Below the pieces are notes generated by a model. It searched no databases. It was given only the letters and a program-made list of their open reading frames with translations, and was not told the DNA's origin. This document shows, in pieces, positions 1-7,409 of a stretch of 64,000 nucleotides of DNA (position 1 is the stretch's first letter; each line of letters starts with the position of its first letter). This DNA is from Bradyrhizobium diazoefficiens (GTDB taxonomy: Bacteria; Pseudomonadota; Alphaproteobacteria; Rhizobiales; Xanthobacteraceae), in the NCBI RefSeq assembly GCF_016612535.1, contig NZ_JAENXS010000002.1, positions 434,001 to 498,000 of the forward strand. The letters are read 5' to 3'. A program made the position numbers and the translations under genes.

Positions 1-951
1 GACCTTACACTTGGCGCAGTTGGCGCTTACGCTGCATTAGGACACGAGAATTCGATCACATTTGTTGATGCGGCTCACGCCCAACAGTTAGCCTCTCCGC
101 CTTTCCGCAATTACAAGGTCGGCGATATCGAAATTTTTTCGTTAATTGATGGCATGCGTGACGTTCCCCTACGGGACGGTATGGTCAAGAATGTCGGCGT
201 CGACAGAGTTCAAACCGTGTTGCGAAGTGCCGGCTTCCCCGACGGTCAAGCGCCCCTGCGGTTTATTGTCATGGCGCTCAAGCTGCGTGACCAAATCGTT
301 CTGATCGACGCGGGTACGGGTGGCCATCCGATTTATGGTGAGGGAAACGGCAGGCTATTCGAGAGCATGGCGGCGGCCGGCCTTGATCCAAAGGCCGTCA
401 AAACAATTCTCGTTTCCCATCTCCACGGCGATCACATCTATGGTCTCATGAATAATGAGACCAATGCGCAGGTATTCCCTGATGCCGAAATCGTAGTGCC
501 CGCCGCGGAACTGAAATGGTGGACACGCCCGGGAGTCGAGACGCTCGACTTGGGACCTTCACGTAAAGGTCTCGCGTTGCGCATTCAGGCGACGGTGGCG
601 ACCTGGAAAAACGTCAGGACCTTTGAGGGCGAGCCAGAACTTCTGCCGGGAGTGCACGCGGTTCAGGTGCCCGGCCACAGCCCCGGAATGGTGGCGCATC
701 TGGTCACTTCAGGAAGCAAACAATTCTTGATCAGCGCCGATGTAGTCAATTTTTCACCCCACATTTCGGCAAACCCTGAGTGGCAGCTGGCTATCGACCA
801 AGACCCGCAAATGGCCGCCGATACTCGGAAGAAAATCTTCGACCGTGCGGTCGCTGACAGGCTCACGATTTCAGGTACGCACTGGCTGATGCCGAACGTC
901 GGTACGCTGTCACGGGATGGCAACGGCTACGTGTTTGCAATCGAGAGCTAG
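1..951 (+). CDS. MBL-fold metallohydrolase, exported, 5' partial
   Basis: The frame is open from base 1, so the N-terminus lies outside the window; 316 codons are visible. A hydrophobic Ala/Gly-rich stretch ending in a DAAHA-QQ type cleavage site (about codons 5-29) suggests the end of a Sec or Tat signal, so an ATG at 154 would wrongly cut off the signal and first beta-strands. The zinc motif HLHGDH lies at visible residues 140-145, followed by a later PGHSPGM histidine (near 225), an SAD aspartate and a GTHW histidine, the usual order for a binuclear metallo-beta-lactamase fold. Substrate is unknown; relatives include lactonases and other periplasmic hydrolases. Codon use is less G+C-rich than in most of the window. 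A lipocalin-like gene follows 175 bp downstream on the same strand. Confidence 0.88.
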   Translation, partial: DLTLGAVGAYAALGHENSITFVDAAHAQQLASPPFRNYKVGDIEIFSLIDGMRDVPLRDGMVKNVGVDRVQTVLRSAGFPDGQAPLRFIVMALKLRDQIVLIDAGTGGHPIYGEGNGRLFESMAAAGLDPKAVKTILVSHLHGDHIYGLMNNETNAQVFPDAEIVVPAAELKWWTRPGVETLDLGPSRKGLALRIQATVATWKNVRTFEGEPELLPGVHAVQVPGHSPGMVAHLVTSGSKQFLISADVVNFSPHISANPEWQLAIDQDPQMAADTRKKIFDRAVADRLTISGTHWLMPNVGTLSRDGNGYVFAIES

Positions 952-1125
952 TACCCTTGCCAAGCACGACCAAAGCCGTTGGCGACCATGATCTGTCCAG
1001 CATGATAGTGGAGCTGGTGAATAGGTCCGGCGACACTCGTTATTGGCCCCAAAGCAGACATTTCCCGCAAAACGTAGTACCATCCTCGACTGCGACCGCT
1101 GCCAGTCTTCGTTACGGGGGCTCCG

Positions 1126-1635
1126 ATGAAGTTTCGCACAATTTTTGCCGCATGTGCCATTGCGATAGTTGGATTGCCCATGATCACATTTAGCGTACTT
1201 GGCCAGCAACAGTCGATGAAGGATCAACTCCTCGGTACTTGGACGCTGCTCTCGTGGGAACAGAAAAAGACTGATGGCAGCAGAATCGAGCGCTATGGGA
1301 TGAACCCAAAGGGCATCGCGTTCTTCGACACGGGCGGGCGATATATCATCACTGTGATGCGATCAGATCGCGCCAAATATGCCAGCAATGCCTTGTGGCA
1401 AGGTACCCCAGAGGAAAACAAGGAAACTGCCGACGGCACCATCACCTACTTCGGTCCATATTCGATAAGCGAGGCTGATAACAGCATCACAATTCACGTC
1501 GAAGGTAGTTCTTTTCCGAACTGGAACGGCACGGATCAGAAGCGCTTTGTGTCGATTGCGGGAGATCGATTGACGCTGACCGTTCGTCCTCCCGGCGGAG
1601 ACGTCGTCGATGTGACGTGGAAGCGAGCGAAGTGA
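1126..1635 (+). CDS. Lipocalin-like domain secreted protein
   Basis: This 169-residue protein starts with a clear signal peptide (MKFRT, hydrophobic core to about residue 24, cleavage near VLGQQ). The mature part starts with an LLGTWTLLSWE motif and contains a GIAFFDTGGRYIITVMR strand and a C-terminal LTLTVRPPGG strand, which is the pattern of the lipocalin-like family PF13924. These proteins are predicted small beta-barrels; the ligand is unknown. Like the gene before it, base composition is clearly lower in G+C than the rest of the window, so the two may have been acquired together. Family call is fairly sure; function is not. Confidence 0.8.
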   Translation: MKFRTIFAACAIAIVGLPMITFSVLGQQQSMKDQLLGTWTLLSWEQKKTDGSRIERYGMNPKGIAFFDTGGRYIITVMRSDRAKYASNALWQGTPEENKETADGTITYFGPYSISEADNSITIHVEGSSFPNWNGTDQKRFVSIAGDRLTLTVRPPGGDVVDVTWKRAK

Positions 1636-1756
1636 TCAAAGGCGTCAGGTCTGCTTTTGGCCAAAGCGGACATGATGCCAAATCGACCCGGCAGTTTTAC
1701 AGCGGTGTCCGTCAGGCCGATTGGCGAAATAGCTCAATTTGCTCCCGGAGTAAGTC

Positions 1757-1984
1757 TTACCACCCAACCGCCGCCCAGCGCCGGCCGAACACCTGCGGCT
1801 TGGTCTTCACGGCCGCCCAGCCGAAGAAGTGATGCTTGCCGGACCAGCTGTGCACCACGCCGCTGCAGATGCTGCATTTGAAATGGCCTGAATGCGGCTC
1901 GGCGTGCTCCTCCCTTGTCGCGGTGTAGTTCATGCTGCAACCGGGGCAGGTGAATTCTTCGATCGTCCAGATGCTGTTGGCCAT
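1757..1984 (-). CDS. Small zinc-ribbon protein
   Basis: A 75-residue protein starting MANSIWTIEEFTC. It has two CxxC knuckles (CPGC at 13-16 and CSIC at 37-40), spaced like a single zinc ribbon, followed by a Trp- and His-rich tail. The frame is open further upstream, but the conserved part starts at this Met, and longer starts would add a low-complexity extension unlike the family. It lies antisense to the region upstream of the AI-2E-family gene. The function is unknown; zinc binding is inferred from the cysteines. Confidence 0.6.
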   Translation of the reverse strand: MANSIWTIEEFTCPGCSMNYTATREEHAEPHSGHFKCSICSGVVHSWSGKHHFFGWAAVKTKPQVFGRRWAAVGW

Positions 1985-2240
1985 TGCACCGCAAGTGTTT
2001 TTGAGACCTGGCGCAAGCGTAGGTACGAGCCTTTGCATCGGCGTAAACCGGTTCGCCGAAATCCGGTTAATCGCCGTTAGGCAAACCCGGCTCAGGTCGC
2101 AGATATTGCAGGCTTTTCCTGGAGCCGCGCTACGCCCCATGGACCGGGCGATCCCGGTCGCCTTGACGCCCGGCTCACGGCTGGCAATAACCCTAACCCG
2201 CGCAAGTGCCGGGACCCGCGTTGATGCCGCAAGGAAAGCC

Positions 2241-3362
2241 GTGCCTGTGAAAAGTCTGCGTCAGCTCCTGACGGGCGAGGACGTCATCCAGCTCGTGATC
2301 CGGCTCGGCCTGTTGGCGCTCCTGATCCTGTGGACGCTCTACATCATCAGGCCGTTCGTGCCGATCCTGGCCTGGAGCGGCGTGCTCGCAGTTGCCTTCT
2401 ATCCGGCCTTCAGCTGGGTCGCCAAGATCCTTGGCGGCCGGCCCAAGACCGCGGCTGCGATCCTCACCCTGATCACGCTCGGCATCGTCCTCGGGCCGGC
2501 GACGTGGCTGGGCCTGAGCGCCGTGGAAGGGGTGAGAGAACTGGCGCATCAGCTCGCCACCGGCGACCTCGCGCTCCAGTCGGCGCCGGAGGCGATCAAG
2601 TCATGGCCGATGATCGGCCCGACGCTCTACGAGCTCTGGGACCAGGCCTATAGCAACATCCGCGCGGTGCTGCGCGAGGTCGCGCCCTATCTGCAGCCGC
2701 TGGCGGGACCGCTGTTGTCGCTCGCGGGCGATGCCAGCCTCGGCACGCTCCAGTTCCTGGTCTCGGTATTCGTGGCCGGCTTTCTGTTTCCGCACGGGCC
2801 CCGGCTGGTCGCGGCCGGCCGTGGTTTCCTGTCGCGGATCGTGCCGGAGCAGAGCGAGCACTTTCTCACGCTCGGCGGCGCCACCATCCGCGCCGTGGCG
2901 CAAGGCGTGATCGGCGTCGCCATCGTTCAGGCGTTGCTGGCCGGCATCGGCTTCAAGCTCGCAGCCGTGCCGAGCGCCGGCCTGCTCGCCTTCATCGTGC
3001 TGCTGCTGTCGATCGTGCAGATCGGCGCTTTCCTCGTGCTGCTGCCGGTGATCATCTGGATCTGGACCGCCAAGGATGTCACCACGGCGCTGGTGCTCAC
3101 CGTGTTCCTCGTGCTCGTCGGCTTCCTCGACACCATGCTGAAGCCGCTCGTGATGGGACGCGGTCTCAACACACCGACCATCGTGATCTTCGTCGGCGTG
3201 ATCGGCGGGACGCTCGCCCACGGCATCGTCGGCCTGTTCATCGGGCCGATTATCCTGTCGGTGGCGTGGGAGATGGCGGCGGCGTGGATCGGAAGCGAGG
3301 CGGAGAAGCCGACAGCGACCGCGCCTGCTGCCGACGAGGTTCGATCGCGCGGCACGCGCTGA
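2241..3362 (+). CDS. AI-2E family transporter (PerM-like permease)
   Basis: An inner-membrane protein of about 373 residues with several hydrophobic helices: an N-terminal pair (LLALLILWTLYIIRPFVPIL, then VLAVAFYPAF), a long amphipathic central segment, and a C-terminal block with a PLVMGRGLNTP motif and GGTLAHGIVGLFIGPIIL, the hallmark of the AI-2E/PerM family. Members have been linked to autoinducer-2 export, Na+/H+ exchange or unknown cargo, so the substrate is unassigned. The frame is open back to 1932, but the extra N-terminus is arginine-rich and not membrane-like. The GTG at 2241 (AAGGAA at 2231-2236) or the GTG at 2247 is more likely. Confidence 0.8.
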   Translation: MPVKSLRQLLTGEDVIQLVIRLGLLALLILWTLYIIRPFVPILAWSGVLAVAFYPAFSWVAKILGGRPKTAAAILTLITLGIVLGPATWLGLSAVEGVRELAHQLATGDLALQSAPEAIKSWPMIGPTLYELWDQAYSNIRAVLREVAPYLQPLAGPLLSLAGDASLGTLQFLVSVFVAGFLFPHGPRLVAAGRGFLSRIVPEQSEHFLTLGGATIRAVAQGVIGVAIVQALLAGIGFKLAAVPSAGLLAFIVLLLSIVQIGAFLVLLPVIIWIWTAKDVTTALVLTVFLVLVGFLDTMLKPLVMGRGLNTPTIVIFVGVIGGTLAHGIVGLFIGPIILSVAWEMAAAWIGSEAEKPTATAPAADEVRSRGTR

Positions 3363-3444
3363 CGCTGACGGTCGCTGCGAGATGGGCCGGACCTCGCAGG
3401 GTGTGGACAACTGCGGGGGGCGGGGTCGACCGGAACGGCCATCG

Positions 3445-3470
3445 AACTTGTCTAATGAAATAGACAAGTT
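3445..3470. promoter_or_regulatory. Perfect 10-bp inverted repeat, likely operator
   Basis: The arms AACTTGTCTA (3445-3454) and TAGACAAGTT (3461-3470) are perfect reverse complements around a 6-nt spacer. There is no following T-run, so a terminator is unlikely. It lies 83 bp after the AI-2E-type gene and 38 bp before the NUDIX start, where a dimeric repressor of TetR or MarR type could bind. The regulator is not identifiable from this window. Confidence 0.5.
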
Positions 3471-3508
3471 ACGATGGCTGCAGATTCTTTTCTCGGTTTG
3501 CGACAGGT

Positions 3509-3901
3509 ATGGCGAAGTCTTCCAAGCTGGTGGCCGCCAAGCGCGGCAAGGTTCTGTTGGTCAGGCGACGGTCGGACGGTCTCTGGATGTTTCCCGGGGG
3601 CCGCAAACGCGCGCGCGAAACCGACAAGGACTGCCTGCGGCGTGAGATCAAGGAGGAACTGCCGAAGCTGAAGCTCGGCCGGATCAGCCTCTGGAAGGAA
3701 GTGACGGCCAAGAACAAGCGTTCAGGGCGCAAGATGAGCGACGCGATCTTCATCGCCAAGAGCGCCAAGGGTCGCCTGGCGATCGGCGACAAGAACGAGA
3801 TCGACCGCGCCGCCTGGCAGAAGCCGCGCGGGATCCGCCTGACCGCAACCTCGCGCTACATCCGCGATCGCCTGTTTCCGAGGAAGCCGCGGCGGAGTTA
3901 G
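3509..3901 (+). CDS. NUDIX hydrolase
   Basis: A 130-residue NUDIX protein. The NUDIX box is intact: residues from GGRKRARE through CLRREIKEEL fit G-x5-E-x7-R-E-U-x-E-E. These enzymes hydrolyse nucleoside diphosphates linked to another moiety, using divalent metal bound by the box glutamates; the exact substrate cannot be told. The C-terminus is basic (RLFPRKPRRS), unusual for a housekeeping MutT, and may help bind polyphosphate or nucleic acid. The start has only a weak ribosome site. The perfect inverted repeat at 3445-3470 lies just upstream. Confidence 0.85.
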   Translation: MAKSSKLVAAKRGKVLLVRRRSDGLWMFPGGRKRARETDKDCLRREIKEELPKLKLGRISLWKEVTAKNKRSGRKMSDAIFIAKSAKGRLAIGDKNEIDRAAWQKPRGIRLTATSRYIRDRLFPRKPRRS

Positions 3902-3943
3902 CCGCCGGGTGCGACAAATCGTCCGCTCATTTCGCGCGGCGTG

Positions 3944-3959
3944 TGTGAACCAGTTCACA
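3944..3959. promoter_or_regulatory. Perfect 7-bp inverted repeat TGTGAAC-CA-GTTCACA
   Basis: A 16-bp near-continuous palindrome (7-bp arms, 2-bp spacer) 43 bp after the NUDIX stop and 65 bp before a strong terminator hairpin. The right arm carries TTCACA, which could double as a -35-like element. Read together with the terminator this could be the control region of a short non-coding transcript. Confidence 0.35.
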
Positions 3960-4023
3960 AGCGGCCGCCGAGAGAGCTGCTAGAGAGGCGTCATTGCCTT
4001 ACCAATTCATTTTCGTTGAAACG

Positions 4024-4052
4024 CCCCAGTGTCTCCAAGCACTGGGGTTTTT
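4024..4052 (+). terminator. Rho-independent terminator
   Basis: The stem is CCCCAGTG (4024-4031) with CACTGGGG (4040-4047), perfectly paired around an 8-nt loop and followed directly by five T residues. It is about 120 bp past the NUDIX stop, so it may end that transcript or a separate small RNA starting in this gap. It does not suit the minus-strand operon, which ends at 4108. Confidence 0.8.
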
Positions 4053-4107
4053 CGCATCCGGCGGCGGGCGCGTCGGATCTGTCGGCCTTGCCTCTTAGCC
4101 TTGTCCG

Positions 4108-4395
4108 TTAGCCTTGCCGCCGCAGAAACCCGGTGATCGTGACCTTCTCCCAGATGCCGGCCGCCGCGAACGGATCGGCGCGATTGAAGGCCTCGACCTC
4201 GGCGCGGCCGGGGGCCTCGATCAGGAACAGGCTGCCGATCATCGTGGCGCCGTCGTCGGCGACCAGCGGTCCCGACATCACGATCTTGACGCCGAAACGC
4301 GATGTGTCGCCGAGGAACGCCTTGTGGGCATCGTAATTGGCGAGCCGTGTCGGCAGTGCACCGGTGCGGTCGATGGCATGGATGGCAAACAGCAT
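4108..4395 (-). CDS. YciI family protein
   Basis: A 95-residue YciI-like protein (ferredoxin-like alpha/beta fold). It starts MLFAIHAIDRTGALPTRLANYDAHKAFL, with the conserved Asp/His region and the SGPLVADDGATMIGSLFLIEA and DPFAAAGIWEKVTI blocks typical of the family. YciI domains are often encoded beside catabolic enzymes and are suspected of binding or isomerising pathway intermediates; muconolactone isomerase-like folds are related. It is the last gene of the eleven-gene catabolic operon, 71 bp after the solute-binding protein gene and separated from it by a strong hairpin. Role in the pathway is inferred from position only. Confidence 0.82.
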   Translation of the reverse strand: MLFAIHAIDRTGALPTRLANYDAHKAFLGDTSRFGVKIVMSGPLVADDGATMIGSLFLIEAPGRAEVEAFNRADPFAAAGIWEKVTITGFLRRQG

Positions 4396-4416
4396 GATGT
4401 CTCCGGGATTTTTTTG

Positions 4417-4442
4417 GGGACGGCTGTCATCTCAGCCGTCCC
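4417..4442. other. Intercistronic 10-bp hairpin
   Basis: GGGACGGCTG (4417-4426) and CAGCCGTCCC (4433-4442) form a perfect stem with a 6-nt loop between the solute-binding-protein stop and the YciI start. Read on the minus strand it is followed by an A-run, not a U-run, so it is a poor terminator. Hairpins after binding-protein genes commonly stabilise that part of the mRNA and raise binding-protein level; this is the likely role here. Confidence 0.55.
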
Positions 4443-4466
4443 GATGCTTGATGAAACAGGCTGCGG

Positions 4467-5441
4467 TTATTTCGTGCCGAGCTTGCTGGCCTGTTCGAAG
4501 GTCGGGCAGACGCGCTGCTCCAGCGGTGTGTCGAAGGGCTGGTAATTGTCCTTGGTGATGACCGTCGGCTTCAGCACGATCTCGGCGATGACGGGCTGCT
4601 CGCGCAAGGCCCGGATCGCCATCATGGTGCCGAGGCAGCCTTGGGCAAATCCGTTGTAATCGCCGCTGGCGAGCAGCTTGCCGGACTTGATGGCGTCGAT
4701 CGCCTCCTTGGTGCCGTTGATGCCGATCACCTGGGCCTTGCGGTTGGCGCCGTCGAGCGCCTCGATCGCGCCGACCGCCATGGCGTCGTTGGCGGCGAGC
4801 ACGCCGTCGATCTGCGAGTTCGACTGCATCAAATTCTCCATCACCTGGAGCGCCTGGAGCCGCTGATAGTTGCCGGGCTGCGAAGCCAAAAGCTTGGCGC
4901 CCGGGTTCTCCTTCAGTGCGTCGTTGAAGCCGCGGACGCGATCGACATTGGTCAGCGAGCCCTTGACGCCCTCGATGATGACGATGTTGCCCTTGCCGCC
5001 CAGGGTCTTGAGCAGGAAGCGCGCGGTATCGAGCCCGAGGCTGTAATCGTCCGCACCGATGAACGAGAGGAATTTTCCGCCGGCGGAGCGATCGGTGATG
5101 TTGACGACGGGGATCTTGGCGTCGTTGATCTTCTCCACGCCCGGGACCATCGCCTTGTAGTCGACCGGCGTAAAGACGATCGCGCTCGGCTTCTTGACCA
5201 CGACGTCCTCGATCTGGCTGAGCTGCTCGGGGATGCTGTCGGGCTTGGTCGGAATATACTGAAGCGTCTTGGCGTTCAGCGTCTTCGCCATGTTGTCGGC
5301 ACCGACCCGCACCGTCTGGAAGAACGGGTTGGTCTGGTTCTTGGTGAAGACGGCGATGGTTTCACCGTCCGCGCGCACCTCTGTGGCGAACGCTGCGGCC
5401 ATCAGCAGCGGCAGTGCGAGGTAACCTAGTGTCTGTTTCAT
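4467..5441 (-). CDS. Sugar-type ABC transporter periplasmic binding protein
   Basis: A 324-residue periplasmic binding protein of the RbsB type (Peripla_BP_4). An N-terminal signal peptide (MKQTLGYLALPLLMAAAFA) is cleaved near VRADG; the mature part starts ETIAVFTKNQTNPFFQTVRVGAD and contains the typical IEGVKGSLTNVDRVRGF and DGVLAANDAMAVGAIEAL blocks. The chosen start has GGAG 5-8 bases upstream. It is encoded with two permeases and a double ATPase, making a full importer. In this family ligands are mainly pentoses, hexoses, cyclitols or AI-2; the catabolic neighbours suggest instead a cyclic or aromatic compound. The ligand cannot be read from sequence. Confidence 0.9.
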   Translation of the reverse strand: MKQTLGYLALPLLMAAAFATEVRADGETIAVFTKNQTNPFFQTVRVGADNMAKTLNAKTLQYIPTKPDSIPEQLSQIEDVVVKKPSAIVFTPVDYKAMVPGVEKINDAKIPVVNITDRSAGGKFLSFIGADDYSLGLDTARFLLKTLGGKGNIVIIEGVKGSLTNVDRVRGFNDALKENPGAKLLASQPGNYQRLQALQVMENLMQSNSQIDGVLAANDAMAVGAIEALDGANRKAQVIGINGTKEAIDAIKSGKLLASGDYNGFAQGCLGTMMAIRALREQPVIAEIVLKPTVITKDNYQPFDTPLEQRVCPTFEQASKLGTK

Positions 5442-5487
5442 GTGGTCTCCATCCCTCATTTTGGTTTGTTGGAACTTCAAGAACTCA

Positions 5488-6462
5488 TTACGTCCGGCGG
5501 CGGGTCTTCATGTCGAGCCAGACCGCGAGGATGACGATGATGCCGGTGACGAGCGGCTGCCAATTGGCGCTGACCGAGAGCAGGTTCATGCCGTTCAGCA
5601 CCAGCGTCAGGATCAGCGCGCCGATGAAGGTGCCGAACACCGTGCCGACGCCGCCGAATAGCGAGGTGCCGCCGATCAGCACGGCCGCGATCGCCGGCAA
5701 GGTCAGGCTTTCGCCGATGTCGGCTTCCGCCGAATTCAGCCGCGACAGGAAGATGATCGAGGCGAGCCCCGCCATGGTGCCGGAGACGGCGTAGACCAGC
5801 AGCAGGCGTCGCGTGACGGGAATGCCGGAGAGGCGGGCCGCGACCGGATTGGCGCCGATCGCATAGATCTCCTGGCCCCAGATCGTGCGCTGGGCAAACA
5901 TCGTTCCGATGCCAAGGAACACCAGCAGCAGATAGACCGGGATTGGCAGGCCGAACAGATAGCCGCTGCCGATCTGGCGGAAGCCTACCGGGAAGCCGTG
6001 CAGCGTCTCGCCCCCCATGTACCAGTAGGTCAGTCCGTTCAGCACCCAGAGCATGCCGTAGGTTGCGATGAAGGAGGGGATGCGCAGCGCCGTCACCATG
6101 ACGCCGTTGAGGAGCCCGACAATGCCGCCGCAGGCAAGTCCGGTCAGGATGCCGAGCACCGGCGACCCCGTGGTGTGGATCACGGTCCCGGCGACACAGG
6201 CCGACAGCGCAACATTGGCGCCGACCGAGAGATCGAGGCCGGCGGTGAGCACCACCAACGTCAGGCCAGACGCGATGAAGAAAGTCAGGCTTGCCTGGCG
6301 CAGCACGTTGAGGATGTTGCCGAGGCTGAGGAAGGAATCGTTCAGCACCGCCAGCACGGCGCAAATCAGGAAGACGGCAAGCAGCCGATAGAACAGCTGG
6401 ATTGCGTCCTGGGACAGGAAGGAACGTGGCGGCGACAGGGCTTCCTTGGTGATGTCGGTCAT
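5488..6462 (-). CDS. ABC transporter permease (RbsC/BPD_transp_2 type)
   Basis: A 324-residue integral membrane protein with about eight to ten hydrophobic segments. It carries the conserved LTLVVLTAGLDLSVGANVALSA block near residues 66-86 and the C-terminal IAAVLIGGTSLFGGVGTVFGTFIGA block that mark permeases of sugar importers in the RbsC family. The start overlaps the stop of the second permease by 4 bp, so the two are translationally coupled and probably form a heterodimeric channel. It works with the binding protein 46 bp downstream and the ATPase upstream. Confidence 0.9.
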   Translation of the reverse strand: MTDITKEALSPPRSFLSQDAIQLFYRLLAVFLICAVLAVLNDSFLSLGNILNVLRQASLTFFIASGLTLVVLTAGLDLSVGANVALSACVAGTVIHTTGSPVLGILTGLACGGIVGLLNGVMVTALRIPSFIATYGMLWVLNGLTYWYMGGETLHGFPVGFRQIGSGYLFGLPIPVYLLLVFLGIGTMFAQRTIWGQEIYAIGANPVAARLSGIPVTRRLLLVYAVSGTMAGLASIIFLSRLNSAEADIGESLTLPAIAAVLIGGTSLFGGVGTVFGTFIGALILTLVLNGMNLLSVSANWQPLVTGIIVILAVWLDMKTRRRT

Positions 6463-7409
6463 GACCGGCTCCGCAGGCCGTCGAGGAACAGCGCGACGAT
6501 GACGAGGATTCCGACGCTCGCGACCTGCACCGAGGACGGCAGCGAGATCAAATTCAGCCCGTTGCGCAGCACGCCGACGGCGATGACGCCAAGGAGAGTG
6601 CCGAGCAGCCAGCCATTGCCGCGCTCGAACGAGGTGCCGCCGACCGCGACCGCGGCGATCGCGTCGAATTCGAGCCCGAGGCCCGCGGTCGGATGCCCCG
6701 AATTCATCCGGGCGGTCATCAGGAGGCCAGCGATGCCCGCCATGGTGCCGCCGAGCGCGTAGACCGCGATCAGGAGCTTGTTGGGCGAGAGGCCGGCATA
6801 GCGGAGCGCTTCGCGGTTGCCGCCGAGTGCGAACACGTAGCTGCCGAACCGGGTGTGATACAGCAGGCCGTGGAAGGCGGCGTAGCTCACGAGCGCCACC
6901 ACGATCGGAACGGGAATGCCCAGCAAATTAGCCGAATAGATATCGCGGACACTGTGGGGAATGCCGACCACGCTCTGGCCGTCACTGACGATCAGGGACA
7001 GACCTTGCGCCATGCCGAGGGTGCCGAGGGTCGCCACAAAAGGCGGGATCCCGAGAATGGCGACCAGCCAGCCATTGATGGTGCCGAAGGCCGCACCGAC
7101 CAGCACGCCGGCGCCGAGGCCGAGCAGCATCGATTGGGTCGCGAGCGAGACGATGGCGACGCAGAGCGAGGTCAGCGTCAGCACCGCGCCCATCGAGAGG
7201 TCGAGACCCTCCGTCATGATGATCAACGTCATCGGCAGCGCCAGCATGGTCAGGATGGTCGACTGCACCAGCACGTTGGAGAGGTTGGGCGCGGAGAGGA
7301 AGCCGGGCGCAATGGCGCCGAACAGCACGATCAGCACCACCAGCACGATGGCGACGCCGGGAATGCGCTGGAGCGGATTGTATTGTGAAACGACCGCGGC
7401 CTCACGCAT
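6459..7409 (-). CDS. ABC transporter permease (RbsC/BPD_transp_2 type)
   Basis: A 316-residue membrane protein of the same family as its neighbour, with the matching LPMTLIIMTEGLDLSMGAVLTL and IAAVAVGGTSFERGNGWLLGTLLG blocks. Having two different permeases suggests a heterodimeric pore. The start overlaps the ATPase stop by 8 bp and its own end overlaps the next permease by 4 bp. A single ATG at the overlap fits the length of the family, about 310-330 residues. Confidence 0.9.
   Translation of the reverse strand: MREAAVVSQYNPLQRIPGVAIVLVVLIVLFGAIAPGFLSAPNLSNVLVQSTILTMLALPMTLIIMTEGLDLSMGAVLTLTSLCVAIVSLATQSMLLGLGAGVLVGAAFGTINGWLVAILGIPPFVATLGTLGMAQGLSLIVSDGQSVVGIPHSVRDIYSANLLGIPVPIVVALVSYAAFHGLLYHTRFGSYVFALGGNREALRYAGLSPNKLLIAVYALGGTMAGIAGLLMTARMNSGHPTAGLGLEFDAIAAVAVGGTSFERGNGWLLGTLLGVIAVGVLRNGLNLISLPSSVQVASVGILVIVALFLDGLRSRS

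Noticed and set aside
948..1187. Minus-strand frame of 79 codons over the MBL-lipocalin gap
   Set aside because: It overlaps the lipocalin start and signal peptide, has no ribosome site and no recognisable domain.
2601..3467. 288-codon minus-strand frame opposite the AI-2E-type gene
   Set aside because: Low-complexity His/Asp/Arg-rich shadow; no ribosome site or family.
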